From assembly GCA_027946365.1 (NCBI GenBank), contig JAPEUQ010000001.1:2852001-2916000 (forward strand): a DNA stretch of 64,000 bases. The letters are read 5' to 3'. Under the pieces are notes generated by a model. That model did not search any database. It had not been told where the DNA came from and was given only the letters and a program-made list of their open reading frames with translations. The translations under genes were made by a program, and so were the position numbers. The stretch's first letter is position 1, and each line of letters starts with the position of its first letter. Below are positions 1 to 10,393 of this stretch, in pieces. This stretch comes from Kalmusia sp. IMI 367209. Taxonomy: Eukaryota > Ascomycota > Dothideomycetes > Pleosporales > Didymosphaeriaceae.

Positions 1-678
1 CGCGTCAGCTACCAACGACTTCCCACAAGAAGCGTGCAAGACTCAATGAGCAGTCTGGATTTCTCAGATATTGGTCTATTCACCATCAAACCTGCGATAC
101 CTCGGCCTTCGTAAGATAACGAATTTTGCCGGAAGCGCAAGGTACAAGTTGACTGTAGCTCATCTTCAAATGCATAAAGTAGATAACGTTGCCTGCGATG
201 AGAGATGAGGATTTAATGGCCAAGAGAACCCAAGAAAGAACAGAGCAGGCGGCGCGAAGAATCAAAGTCCGAGGACGTGCACCATTATGGATGATATATA
301 ACATACATCACACCACCGTAGTAATGTCACTTGGAAGAGACCATACGCAAATAGAAGATTACCATCCATTTCCATCCGTTTCCATCCACTAACTAGTTAT
401 GAGAACGCTACCAGGCATCTCACATAGAAAAAGGAAGCCGCCCGAACGTCCCAAAAAGCATGACTCGCCCAAATCCAGGGGGATATCATCGTACACGGTA
501 CTACGGCTAAAGCTAAAGTTACAGGTATCCTTCAATTTTCACCTCTGGTCCATTTTGTGATATCATAAGGTCATGATGCGTGTGTGTGGCATGACTATTC
601 AAGCCTCAGTAGCTTAAACGTCGAAATGTTCGACCAACTCAACGGACTGCTGAGCCATGAGGTAGACCGCGGTGTGGT
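1..678. other. Intergenic, no gene seen
   Basis: No convincing coding frame is seen on either strand. The right end would be the 3' flank of the Ish1-like gene, which is read leftward. A short degenerate direct repeat of the unit TCCATCCRTT occurs about three times near 363-388. Confidence 0.5.
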
Positions 679-2030
679 TTACAACTCCTCCTTCACACGT
701 GCAGTGGCGGAAGAAGCGCTGGCAGCAGCGGCATCGTACGCGCTCTGAGCAGACTTCGAAGCAGAGGCGTTGGACTTGGAAGCGGAAGAAGAGGCACTAG
801 CAGCAGACTTCGAGATGGAAGAAGAGAGACTTGATGCACTCTTGGCAGCGCTTCCCGTAGCACTGCTGGCGCTGGCTGCAGCTGCATCGGTGGCGATACC
901 GAACTGGGCCTTGATCCAGTTGGTGTATCCGGCGAAACCATTGGTAGCCTCGGCGTACTGGTTGCCAGCCTTAGAAGTTGCGGCACCATAGGCGCTCTCA
1001 GCGGTAGCTGAAGCGCTATCACCATAGAGACGAGCACGGTGCTTGCGTGCGAGGGCGAGGAGTTCATTGCGCTTGGAGCCCTGGGGGACCTTGATACCAT
1101 TCTTGTCGGCCCACTCCTTAATCTGGCTATCGGACCATGAGTCGAGAAGAGCATCGCTAAGACTTTGCTGGGCAGCGGCGGCAGAGGACGAAGCCTGGGC
1201 GTAGGCGCCCTGTAGATTCAGACTGGCAAGGCGAGATTGACGGCGAATACTAGCGATGAGGCTGTCACGAGTGGAGGGTTGGGGAACGTTGTAGCCACGC
1301 TCATCAAACCAGGCCTTTAGATCTGAGTCAGACCACGATTCATAGAGCCAGTCACCAGGGTAGTTGACGTTTTCCGAGATCTTGTTCGCGGCGGACTGAT
1401 AGTTCTCGCGGACAGCCTTGAGAAGAGAATCGCGTTGCCGGGGTTGAGGAACAGGAATGCCATGCTTGTCGGCGAAGGCCTTGAGCTGGGAATCGGTCCA
1501 TCTACTATTGTTAGCAGGATTCATGTATCCAGATAGAACGTACGTACGAGTCGAAGATCCAGTCCTTGACGCTACCATATGCCTGGTTGGCGGACTCCTC
1601 AGTCTCGGTCCAGTACACCTTGACCTGCTCGGCGAGCGACTTTGCGTCCTTCTCAGTGCCCTTCTTCGCCTCCTGGCCTTTGAGCGTCAGGTAGTTTTGC
1701 AGCGTCTGGGCGTCCCAGCTGTTATAAGGCGTGACGACCTTGTCGTTCCAGTTCTTTTTGACCAGATTCTCAAGATCCTTGCGGTCTGAGGGAGTGGGGT
1801 AAGGGACGTTGTGGTCAGATAGCCATCGCTCGAGCTCCGTCTCGTGCCACTTGTTGTACACTACAAAACGTCAGCTATCAATACTCTGAGTGTCGACGTG
1901 GTAGTAAGCCGGGGTCATATATTGGAAGGGTGGTGTTCATACAATACGCACCGGGTTTTCCGAACCAGCTGTTGGCCGTGGCCTGGGCAGCAAGGGCCAC
2001 CACAAGGGTGGACACGAGCGAATACTTCAT
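679..2030 (-). CDS. Ish1/Msc1-like stress protein with repeated helix-extension-helix motifs
   Basis: Three exons (2030-1952, 1860-1548, 1501-679) join in phase to give about 404 residues. The first 20 residues (MKYSLVSTLVVALAAQATA) are a clear signal peptide, so the start at 2030 is preferred over the longer frame. The body holds at least four units beginning with W-x-[DE]-[ST]-[DEQ]-[LI]-K/E and ending P-x-P-x-x-R-[DK]-x-L, for example at YNKWHETELERW, SWTDSQLKAF, SWSDSDLKAW and SWSDSQIKEW. This is the pattern of the Ish1/Msc1 (HeH/LEM-like) family. The last 100 residues are rich in Ala and Ser. Splicing at 1548/1501 restores the motif FDSWTDSQ, which strongly supports that intron. In fission yeast Ish1 is a stress-induced nuclear envelope protein. 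The same role here is inferred. No enzyme activity is expected. Confidence 0.85.
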
Positions 2031-2092
2031 GGCGTAGATTGCGAAGGGTGGATGTCTGACGATCAAGCTAATAAAGATAGATTGAACGACAC

Positions 2093-2148
2093 AGGGGCGG
2101 TGGTTGAGGGAATGAGGAGAGGGGTGCAGAGGCAGAGCTTATGAGGGG
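2093..2148 (-). promoter_or_regulatory. Cluster of three STRE-like AGGGG boxes
   Basis: AGGGG occurs at 2093-2097, 2120-2124 and 2144-2148, about 60-120 bases upstream of the Ish1-like start codon. It reads as CCCCT on the gene strand. STRE boxes of this form are bound by Msn2/Msn4-type factors in yeast, and Ish1 genes are stress-induced. The motif is short and could occur by chance, so this is only suggestive. Confidence 0.3.
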
Positions 2149-2693
2149 AGGGCGGACAAAGCTCTCAGTGTTTAGGGACAGACGTGCATACTACGTCACT
2201 GTAAAGCCTGCGCACAATCAAGGCGCACCTACCCCCCGCAACCAACCAGAACAAACTGAACCGAGCTTTGCGGCGTGCCGCGCGCTCCTCACCTCGCGTC
2301 TATTACGTCGGTGCGGCTCATGTGGCTGCCGAGCGTCTAGACTGGCTATTCTCTAACCGCAATGTGCCTCTTGGGGTCCTTGCGAAAGAGAGTCAGCCAT
2401 AGTTTTGTATGGGCTCTGTTCTTATGGCAACTCACGTGGAAAACGGTGGGGCTCGTAGTGGGATTTTCAAAATCCCATCGCGATTGCGTTTTGCGGGGAT
2501 CGCGCACGCCACTGACATCATCAAACATTACACGCGAAGCTCGCCATTGTTTTTTTTTCAACACTTGAGATTGAATTGCCAAAGGTAGGCACTGTAAAGT
2601 CTTGCATATTCATGATTGTTCTATAATACAAGCATTCCTTCTCCAAGCCGAATACTAAGATATCATTACAGCAGGTACAGGTACACTCACCTC
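2149..2693. other. Intergenic between two minus-strand genes
   Basis: This is the upstream flank of the Ish1-like gene and the 3' flank of the next gene. Several open frames cross it, but none shows a motif or plausible splice partners. Nothing else is seen. Confidence 0.45.
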
Positions 2694-3270
2694 TCACGGC
2701 TCCTTGTCTGCTCCAGCATGGCCTATCACAAGTCAATACTGCTTCCCGATAGCAAGCATGCACAAACTTACCTTTCCAAAAGCCTTTCGGGACCTTATCA
2801 TTCTTCGCATCCTCATTGCTGACCTGCTCATGCGCCTTCTCAGCCCTCTGATCCATCTCCCTGTTATGCTGTTTGACGTCCTCGCTATCTGCTGCAGGAG
2901 GGTTGTCGCTCAAAATCTTTGGCTGCGCACCTTTGACTGACTTGCCACTGCCGCTTCCACTGCCACCTTTGCCCTCGCTGCTCTTTTTGGAAGCCTCTCC
3001 GCTGCCGCTGCCGCTGCTAGAACTCTGCGATGTTGAATCGGAGGATGACTTGTGGCCCTGGGCGACCTTCGGTGGTGGTGGTCCGGGGTGCTCGAGGTCT
3101 CCTCGCTCGTTCTTGCCCTGCTGCTGTGGCTTCTCGCCGGCGGGATTGCCGTCGCCAGAGCCGTAGTCTTGGGTTGCGCGGCGGAGTTGGAATTGGGCGC
3201 GCGGAGCGACCGAGAACGCTGGCCGAAAAGCCGCAGATCGCGCGACTACGGATGATCGAAGGAAAGACAT
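2694..3270 (-). CDS. Small mitochondrial-type protein of unknown function
   Basis: Exon 1 is 3270-2772 and a tiny exon 2 is 2707-2694. The 64-base intron has donor GTAAGT and acceptor CAG, giving about 170 residues ending GFWKGDKEP. The N-terminus (MSFLRSSVVARSAAFRPAF, then further Arg residues and no acids for about 35 residues) is a typical mitochondrial presequence. The middle is low-complexity: PGPPPPK, then a Ser/Gly/Lys-rich stretch at roughly residues 65-110. A short conserved-looking helix follows (DVKQHNREMDQRAEKAHEQV). I do not recognise a named family. The short last exon is supported only by splice consensus. Reading through the intron instead would add an unrelated tail. Confidence 0.6.
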
Positions 3271-3831
3271 TTTGTGATTGATGTGCAATATTCAAATCGA
3301 GAGAGAGGTAAGTGAAGCAGTATGCGTGTATTGTTCGAGCTCTTGGTCTGTATAATGTCGTATTAGCTCTGGAGCTATGATGGAGCTTGGGGCAACTTGG
3401 GGGAATGACATCACTATGTTCGCATTGCCAAGAGATGCACAGATCGTCTACGCATCACAAAGCGCCGCAAGTGAGCTCATGTGTATCACTTACAACGGGC
3501 GATCAGGAAGATCAGACCCTACACAATCTCTTCAACTTCGTACAGTTGGGTCTGCCACCCATGACATACAGCAGGCACAGATCATCTATTACGAAGCAGA
3601 TCATTGCGTATCACACACTGGATGAGACTTAAAAATTGATTCGAGTGTCATTATTGTTGCATTGGAGCTGCCCCAGGCCGCTAAGGGTATCATGCTGAAA
3701 CAATCTATCAAAATATGTGTGACGTTACCTATGTCCAGATCTATCTTCAATCCATATCGACCTCTTACAAGCTGAGAAACACCATCTCCTATGGTGCAAG
3801 TTGAATGGGAGTGGAATAACGTATGTTTTAA
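3271..3831. other. Intergenic, no gene seen
   Basis: This is the upstream flank of the mitochondrial-type gene and the downstream flank of the RBR ligase gene. Short open frames overlap on the plus strand at 3377-3632 but show no motif or codon pattern suggesting translation. Confidence 0.45.
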
Positions 3832-5933
3832 TCAGTCAATCCCACGGACAGAACCATCAATTCTCCAATCGTCCACTTCAACATCTCTTGGGGCTGTGCG
3901 AATTGCTTCATCATCTACTTCAACGTGGTTGAGCCAAGTGCCGACTCGATTCGCTCCACGTTTCGTCCCGTCTCGCGACAATCCAGCCATGGCCGACGCC
4001 GTGACAGTGCGGACAGTATGGGAACGCAAGATTTCCTGCGGTGCCTCCCGCGGTGCTTCACGCACTACGCGACGGCTAAAAAAAGATCGGGCTGCTGCGG
4101 AACGGGCTGCTGTGCGAGCAGCCGACGTAGCAAGTGGACGTACAGCGTACGAGTCGTTCATGTGGTGTCCCCCAGAATTACCGAGACCATAGACGCCAAC
4201 GGCCGGATCAGCACGGTGAGTTTCAGATGCAGTTGGAGTAGGCTCCATTCGAAGTTGAGCTTGGAGATGAGCAGCAAGGACTTCGTCGGCTCGATCGAGG
4301 TCACGATCTGGCCTGCGACGCGTCCGGGTACTACTTCGGCGGACGGGAAACGTCGGCTCAGACGGCATCTCTATGACTTCGACCATGTCGTGAGCCGTGT
4401 AGGGTACACGCATGTCGTTAAGGCGATCGTCATCCTCGAGATGACTGTAGTTGAACCACGGACAGTTGCATGTTTTCCAAGGCGCTGCGCATACCATGCA
4501 AAATTGAGCTGTACAGCGACTGTTAAACGTTAGTAACATAATTAGTGAATACAAAGAGTGGCAACTCACCAAGTCATGTGGTTGCACCCTTCTTTCAATT
4601 CGACCACTGCCCTACAATTGTAGCAACGCTGCCAACCCTTCTCTTTAGCCATTTCCACTAATCGATTTGTTTCTTCATCTCTGGGGCATTCTCGCCTCGT
4701 GTGAAATTTGCTGTTGCACAGGACGCATACTTTGGTATTACATCGACTACAACGTGCGAATTTTCTGCCGTAGGTCAAGTCCATGCGGATCCTCGAAGGT
4801 TTGATCCAATCTCCACAACCTTGTTTGGGACAGTACAATCGATTTGCAGTTGTGTACTCCTGGTATTTCTTATTCCATAGCTTCTTGAATTTGTCATCGA
4901 AGAGACGCTCAACGTATTTCAAGGGTATGTGTTCTGCGCTACAGCAGGTCGGTGGCATGTGCTGGGGGTCAGAGACGGAGAGAGTGAACTGGCGCTTGAG
5001 GCACGAGTGACACATGCGGTGGCCACACCCGAGCTTCGCGGTCTTGTTTACAGGTAGGTCGTCGTTCATACAGATAATGCATTCGACCCTGAACGGTTAG
5101 CTGAGCTTGAATTCAGGACTTTTCGGAACGAACCTGGTATTATCTTTCTGAAGCACTGCAGTCGATGGTCGGGCCGGTGGCCTGAACAGTGTAGCCAGTA
5201 TACCACTGCTCCTTCGGGTGTCTCTTGCAGAAACAGTATGTGATCTAGTGAGAGGTGGAGCAGGTGCCGTCGGCAGTTTGACAGCGCTAGTCCGTCGCAC
5301 CGACGGCCTCATGTATACCCGCTGCGGTTCTCGAGCAGACATGCTTCTGCTCAGCTTGGGTGTTTCCACTTTACGTAGCGAGGCCGACCGCGAGCCGGAA
5401 AGAGGCGTGTGTTCTGTCCTGCTTGACGAGCCTCCCTCATCGCTCCTCCGTCTTCCCGACGACCGCCTTACGGTGACCTCCTCCACCACCGCCCTAGATT
5501 TCGGCCGGCCATACACGTATTCATCGCTGCGATCATCTTCGACAGCCCGTTCCCGCCTCTTCTTCCGCCGCACGGTACCGTCCCGTCTGATGTCCCTCGG
5601 GCTGCTCCGCGGTCTGTCCTTCTCCCTTTCCACGCGTATGTCCTGTGCCATGCGTTGTGAGTCGCGACGTCGATCGGCTTCGGATCTTGTGTAGTACGAC
5701 TCTCGCCGTGCCCTCAATTCATTGATATCGAGTTCCGCTTCCCTTCGTGCTTCTTCTGCTCTTCGGCGTGCTCGTCGCTCGCGCTTGGCGGTCTCGTGGT
5801 CGTCTTCGTAGTCGTAGTCGCGATGGCGGTGGCGTCGACGATGCCTGCGGTCACGGTCGCGGTCACGCTCACGCTCGTCGTCGGAGTCTTCGTAGAAATA
5901 TCGAGAGTCACGCGCAGCCCGATCCCGGGCCAT
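3832..5933 (-). CDS. RBR (RING-IBR-RING) E3 ubiquitin-protein ligase
   Basis: Three exons (5933-5134, 5088-4570, 4519-3832) encode about 668 residues. RING1 starts across the first splice (VECIICMNDDL, then GCGHRMCHSCLKRQF and a CC pair). The IBR follows with YCPKQGCGDWI, FARCSRCNTKVCVLC and H..R.ECP. The catalytic RING2 (Rcat) spans the second splice as CYNCRAVVELKEGCNHMT, then CRCTAQFCMVCAAPWKTC and the tail CNCPWFNY. The Cys next to HMT (in HMTCRC) is the expected thioester cysteine of RBR ligases, and it is created exactly by splicing at 4570/4519. Residues 1-270 form an unusual Arg/Asp/Glu/Ser-rich region with RD and RE repeats. The last 200 residues are basic and disordered. Role: transfer of ubiquitin from an E2 through a Cys intermediate. 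The substrate is unknown. Confidence 0.9.
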
Positions 5934-6573
5934 GTCCTGGGGTAGCGTGTGGGTATATACAGGATGCCCGAGTGCCAGCCTCACAGGTTGCCGATGCTGG
6001 CAGACACTCAGGCAGCGGTGCAGGAGGCGTGCAGGAGCGGGCGTTGAGTGGAGGAGCGGCCAACTTGCGGTGGGGAGGGACAGCGAGCGCCTGCAGCCGA
6101 CATGGAAGTCTGACCTCTTCGAACAGCGAGTCAAGGCCTCTCCTGGCACCCCAGAAAGCACCAGAAGACGTCGGGCGGTGAGTGCCCAGCGCGGAGTGCC
6201 TGTTGATCAGTGCCTCACGCTCCCGTCCAGGGTGCCGCTAGCGTCTTGCGGCGCCGGGAGCCATCCATGACTGTCAGGCGCGCACACACACAAGGGCTGC
6301 CAGCTGTCTCAGCTTGCCCAAATGATGTCTCCCTTTCTGGCAGCAAACCGCCCATGACGGCAAGCCCACACAGCATGCAGCGTTGCGCACCGTAGCACGC
6401 GGCCCCGTTCGCTCGGCACACTCGACAACGCTCCGAGATGTTCGTCACTAGACAGTGTATTGCGCACTTTCTGCCGGCCCCCGTCGGACTGCGAAGCTGA
6501 ACAGGCTGGCCACCACGCGCGAGGGGGGCTATCTGCAATATCTAGTGTAGCCATGCAAACGCCGAACGTGTGC
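5934..6573. other. Intergenic, no gene seen
   Basis: GC-rich spacer between the 3' end of the zinc transporter gene and the start of the RBR ligase gene, both read leftward. It would hold the ligase promoter. No gene, repeat or RNA is recognised. Confidence 0.45.
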
Positions 6574-8084
6574 TCAGTCCTTCTCCAGCGTGATTTGCGT
6601 CGAGACCTCCCATTTCTGCCCGCCACCACCTCCGTAGCCCCCGCCCAGCCGATTCCGAACCATGCTCGCAACCCGGTCTCGCAGCCGACCAATCTCCTCC
6701 AGATTGCGAACCCGCAGCTTGAGATTCGCCTGGCACAGCCCATAGTGCACCTGCCAGAACTTGGCCTCGTCCACAGCACTGACGGCCGGATCCGTCTCGA
6801 TGTCGTACATGACGGCCGAGACCCCTGCCCCCGAGTAAGACATCATGAGCATCTTGCCCAACGACCAACCTTGGACCCAGCCGAGAGCTACCATGGCAAT
6901 CGCAACAGAGAACGAGAGGGTGCGATCCAGCCAAACGTACATCCGGATGCTGAGGAGAGGTAGGATGAGGAGAAGTGACGAGCATGACAACGTAAGAAAG
7001 TGGGAAGGGTTGCTCAACACCGACGGCAGGTTGGCGATGGCCCCTAGCCTCATGACCTTACCGATGCGGGCGTGGTTCTTCAGCAGCATCGCTGAGACAA
7101 CGGTGCATATAATCCCACTCAGAGCCGCAAGATCTATGCTGCCCGGAGAAACGCGTTCGTGTGCATGTGCATGATGTGGAGTGTGGCCCCCTTTGTCTTC
7201 GAGTGCATGTGTCATGCCATGAGAGATCAGGTCCAGCCCCATGAACAGGAGCCCTACGGACATGCCGAGTCCCGCGATGACTTCAGATCGCTCGAAGCCA
7301 AAGGGATGTCGGATGGTCGAACGTTTCCAGACCTCGAAGTTGGCTCCCACGTCCACAAATACGCAGAGGAAAGCACCGATGGCGTCGTAGAAGATCAGGC
7401 GAGACAAGACGGTGAGTGCGAGCGATTCATGGGCGCCCCACTGCACCAGGCCAGCTACACATAGATGGCAGAAGCACCATAACAGCCTGAGTGTCTGCTC
7501 CTTGGACATGCTCGTGCGATATTCTTTCCAGGTCGGCACTGGGAGGGATGCGGGGAGTTGGAGCGGGGCACGCGGGGGGAGGTTCGAGGAAGATCTGATG
7601 GGACACACTGCTGTGCTTGTACTTGTGCCCGCGACGCCGGCCGACATCCTATGTAGTAACTTAGCAATTGCTCATCTTTTCGCTGACGGAGACGCACGTT
7701 CTTAATGGCCTGCGGCTTGCTCGGCATGTAGCTGACGGACTGGAAGTTGAATGGATTACGCGCATTTTCAGCACTGCTCAGTGATGGGGCGTCCGTGTCG
7801 CTCGCACCGCTCGCAGCACTGGCAGGTGTATAGGGGAAAGTTCCACTCGCGGGGCTGTAAACAGTGCTTGGTGTTGCCTTCTGTGAGAGCGAGTCGCCCG
7901 GCGCGAGCGTCGCATATCGATCTGAAGGAAAGGTCGCAGACAGCGGAGAGAGCGCATTCGTATTAAAGCCCAGCTTTGTCGGCGACAGCTGGTTCTCGAA
8001 TCCGAGGCCAACGGGCGCAACATGGTCTTCAGGAGGCGGTGTTGGCGTCCGCGGCGGAACGGGCAGCGGCATTTCGGATGCCAT
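6574..8084 (-). CDS. zrg17: Zrg17-like zinc transporter (CDF family), apparent 1-base frameshift
   Basis: Exon 1 is 8084-7698 (129 codons of Pro/Ser-rich cytosolic tail). The intron has donor GTGCGT and acceptor CATAG, and exon 2 runs 7648-6574. Exon 2 is one base too long to keep phase. From the splice it reads DVGRRRGHKYKHSSVSHQ and IFLEPPP, a signature I associate with fungal Zrg17 proteins, then must shift frame within a run of six C at 7579-7574 to continue RAPLQLPASLPVPTW and the membrane domain. That domain has about six hydrophobic spans, the conserved stretch RHPFGFERSEVIAG, a His-rich loop (GGHTPHHAHAH) and a C-terminal Gly-rich end. Zrg17 works with a partner CDF protein to load zinc into the ER/Golgi. 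The shift may be a base-calling error, a real mutation or a slippery site. A splice at CTAAG would keep the frame open but lose the motif. Confidence 0.8.
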
Positions 8085-8588
8085 AGCTGCGTGGTCGTAT
8101 CCAAAATAATGAGTGACAATAAAAGTAAGATCAAAAGGCAGACATGGCGTGTCTACCGTTATGTGCAGGCTCCTGCTGGTGACGGCAGGAGAGGAGGGGT
8201 GTGAAAGGCATCTCGAAGCAGCATAGACATATGCAAGGCGTGCCGGGATCACCGCTGTAGCAAGTCCGTCGCCTACTGCGCACGCAGAGCCGCCACACAG
8301 CCGTACCTGGCAGCTCACTACCACGCGTCCACTGCTTCCCTTTATTGCCACGGGCCATCGACTCCACTCTTTGATAGCTGTCGACACGTCTTCTGGGTTA
8401 CACCTGTCACGTCGGCATGCGACGGGCACTCTGTTTCACGTACATCAGGTATCCTAGTTACCCACATTGGCATGCAATAGGCGCATCTCGTATCAGCGAG
8501 CGTCCCAAGATAGCTCACAGAGGATTCTTTTTAACTCACCTTCCGGCAACCGGGCACCTTTCGATGGGCTACCATCTGCACAAGGAGA
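8085..8588. promoter_or_regulatory. Divergent promoter region between the zinc transporter and a membrane protein gene
   Basis: The two flanking genes start at 8084 (leftward) and 8589 (rightward), so this 504-base stretch must hold both promoters. No zinc-response or other binding site could be assigned with confidence. Confidence 0.45.
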
Positions 8589-9659
8589 ATGAATGATGGA
8601 ACGAGTCTTCATATCTCTGACGACCTAACCACAGCGCCACAATCTAAGAAAGAGATGGTGAAGAGCCAGGGCGAGGGTCTAGAGGCACGTAAGCAAGATA
8701 CATCAGGTGGAATTCTGAGAAATCTACCATTTTTGAGGACCTCTGCGAAGAATGATGCGTCAAAGCCGACCCAAGGAGATGAAAAGCTTGTCGATATAGA
8801 AGGAACTAAGCGTAGCTCCGTGATAGCAACGGCGCTACGACATGGTCCAGGAAGGAAGAGGAAGGGGTCGCTCAGGCAAGGCATATTAGGAAAGAACATG
8901 TTGGGCCGGGACCCGCAGCGGAGTCAGCGGACATCTACGAAACCACCTACCATCCATACCCACATGGCTGCCACAACATCGGAGGAGGATGAGGCAACGC
9001 CGCGACCCATCAACCACGATAATGCATCGCGCAACTCATCATCTGACATTGAGTGGCCGCCTTCAGCTGGTTTATCTATGTCTACATCTACCACACGAAG
9101 CTCGTCCTATTATGACCTGGATGAGCCGACATCACGCCTACTGGCATCACCTATCACGGGTTCAACGGCGCCCTATGCATCGACTACTGACGACGATGAG
9201 GCTGTTTCTTTCTACCGCCCCTCTCCCTTGAGCGGCTCCTCGTACAACGCCAACGAAGGGCAAGTTGCAGGCTCTGACCTGTCGCTACCACGTCGTCGAA
9301 CCACCCGTGCCACACAGCATACGTCACTGGCTAATATACAATCGCCTATCGAATTGTCACTAGAAGACGAATGGGATTATAGTGAGACGGAGTGGTGGGG
9401 GTGGATAATCCTTATCATGACTTGGATTGTATTTGTCGTGGGCATGGGTTCTTGCCTCGGTGTCTGGAGCTGGGCTTGGGACGTTGGAGAGACGCCGTAC
9501 GCGCCGCCTGAGCTCGAGGATGACCCCACTCTTCCGATCACAGGCTATTATCCTGCATTGATGATCTGCACGGCGGTCATGGCATGGGTCTGGGTTGTCG
9601 TAGCGTGGGTGGGCATGAAATATTTTCGACATGCGAAGATGGTAAGTGATGACGGCTAG
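8589..9659 (+). CDS. Two-span membrane protein of unknown function
   Basis: The frame gives 356 residues. Residues 1-260 are Ser/Thr-rich and polar with basic patches (GRKRKGSLR). Two hydrophobic spans follow: one around WWGWIILIMTWIVFVVGMG and one around YPALMICTAVMAWVWVVVAW. An acidic-proline loop (PYAPPELEDDPTLPITGYYP) separates them. The C-terminus is probably not as drawn. The codon for the Met in HAKM is followed directly by a GTAAGT donor at about 9642, so the last residues (VSDDG) may be intron and a short last exon may lie downstream, for example after the AG near 9710. I do not recognise the family. It looks like a conserved fungal membrane protein with a long cytosolic tail. Confidence 0.6.
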   Translation: MNDGTSLHISDDLTTAPQSKKEMVKSQGEGLEARKQDTSGGILRNLPFLRTSAKNDASKPTQGDEKLVDIEGTKRSSVIATALRHGPGRKRKGSLRQGILGKNMLGRDPQRSQRTSTKPPTIHTHMAATTSEEDEATPRPINHDNASRNSSSDIEWPPSAGLSMSTSTTRSSSYYDLDEPTSRLLASPITGSTAPYASTTDDDEAVSFYRPSPLSGSSYNANEGQVAGSDLSLPRRRTTRATQHTSLANIQSPIELSLEDEWDYSETEWWGWIILIMTWIVFVVGMGSCLGVWSWAWDVGETPYAPPELEDDPTLPITGYYPALMICTAVMAWVWVVVAWVGMKYFRHAKMVSDDG

Positions 9660-10393
9660 CTGTTAAAAGTTACATCTATCCCGCTATACCGGCCCATGAA
9701 TCGGAGGAACAGCTTTCTGGGTCTGATGTTGCTTGTTGGTGGAGGTCTTAAGACGCCCTTTATAGTCGATAAAATCTCGGCTCTGAAACACTAAGCCTTA
9801 ATACCTCTACTAAACATACTCTCCGCCTGTTCGCCTCGTCCAACTTTAGCAACTGGCTGCACAGCCGAGATATTTATCAAATATTTCAAACGATGGATTC
9901 ATTCAAAAAGAAGATCCCACCTATCTCACCAGACGGGTCGGCCATTGCTGCTGGCCTCTTGCGATGTTGCCTTCGCTCGATTAAATTGCATGGGGTCGAG
10001 CGGAAACCAGCCCTCCGAAACACACCTCATTCCGCTCGAGTCAAAATGGTTCGCATCCCACGTCGCTCTCATAGTGTGTCGGGGCCACCCTCTGTGCACG
10101 GCGTATTTAGGGATGTAGCCTGCTGTTGCAATTTAGTCAAGGTACGGAAATTATATTTTCCTCGCTTGCAATCTCATAACTATATACTCATGCGCGGCAG
10201 ATTCAGCAGTTCTACTTGTCGATGATGGCTCTCCGCAGAAACCCTTACAGGAAATGCAAAATAGAGGAGGTGCCAAATCTGCCTGCTGTCAATCATGAGA
10301 AACCGAAGAGAATGAGAGAATGCACGATGGAGGCTGCAGCGTTGCGACGATCTATAAAGATTCCAAGAATCATACAGTCAGTGACTAGGAGAC
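9660..10393. other. Mostly intergenic, with a weak two-exon candidate
   Basis: A frame from ATG 9893 (MDSFKKKIPPISPDG) could splice from a GTACGG donor at about 10141 to a CAG acceptor at 10209 and continue to 10416. The product shows no domain and its end overlaps the next gene in another frame, so I do not call it a gene. Confidence 0.25.

Noticed and set aside
5747..6181. Plus-strand Arg/Gly-rich frame over the RBR ligase start
   Set aside because: It is the antisense shadow of the Arg/Asp-rich exon of the ligase.
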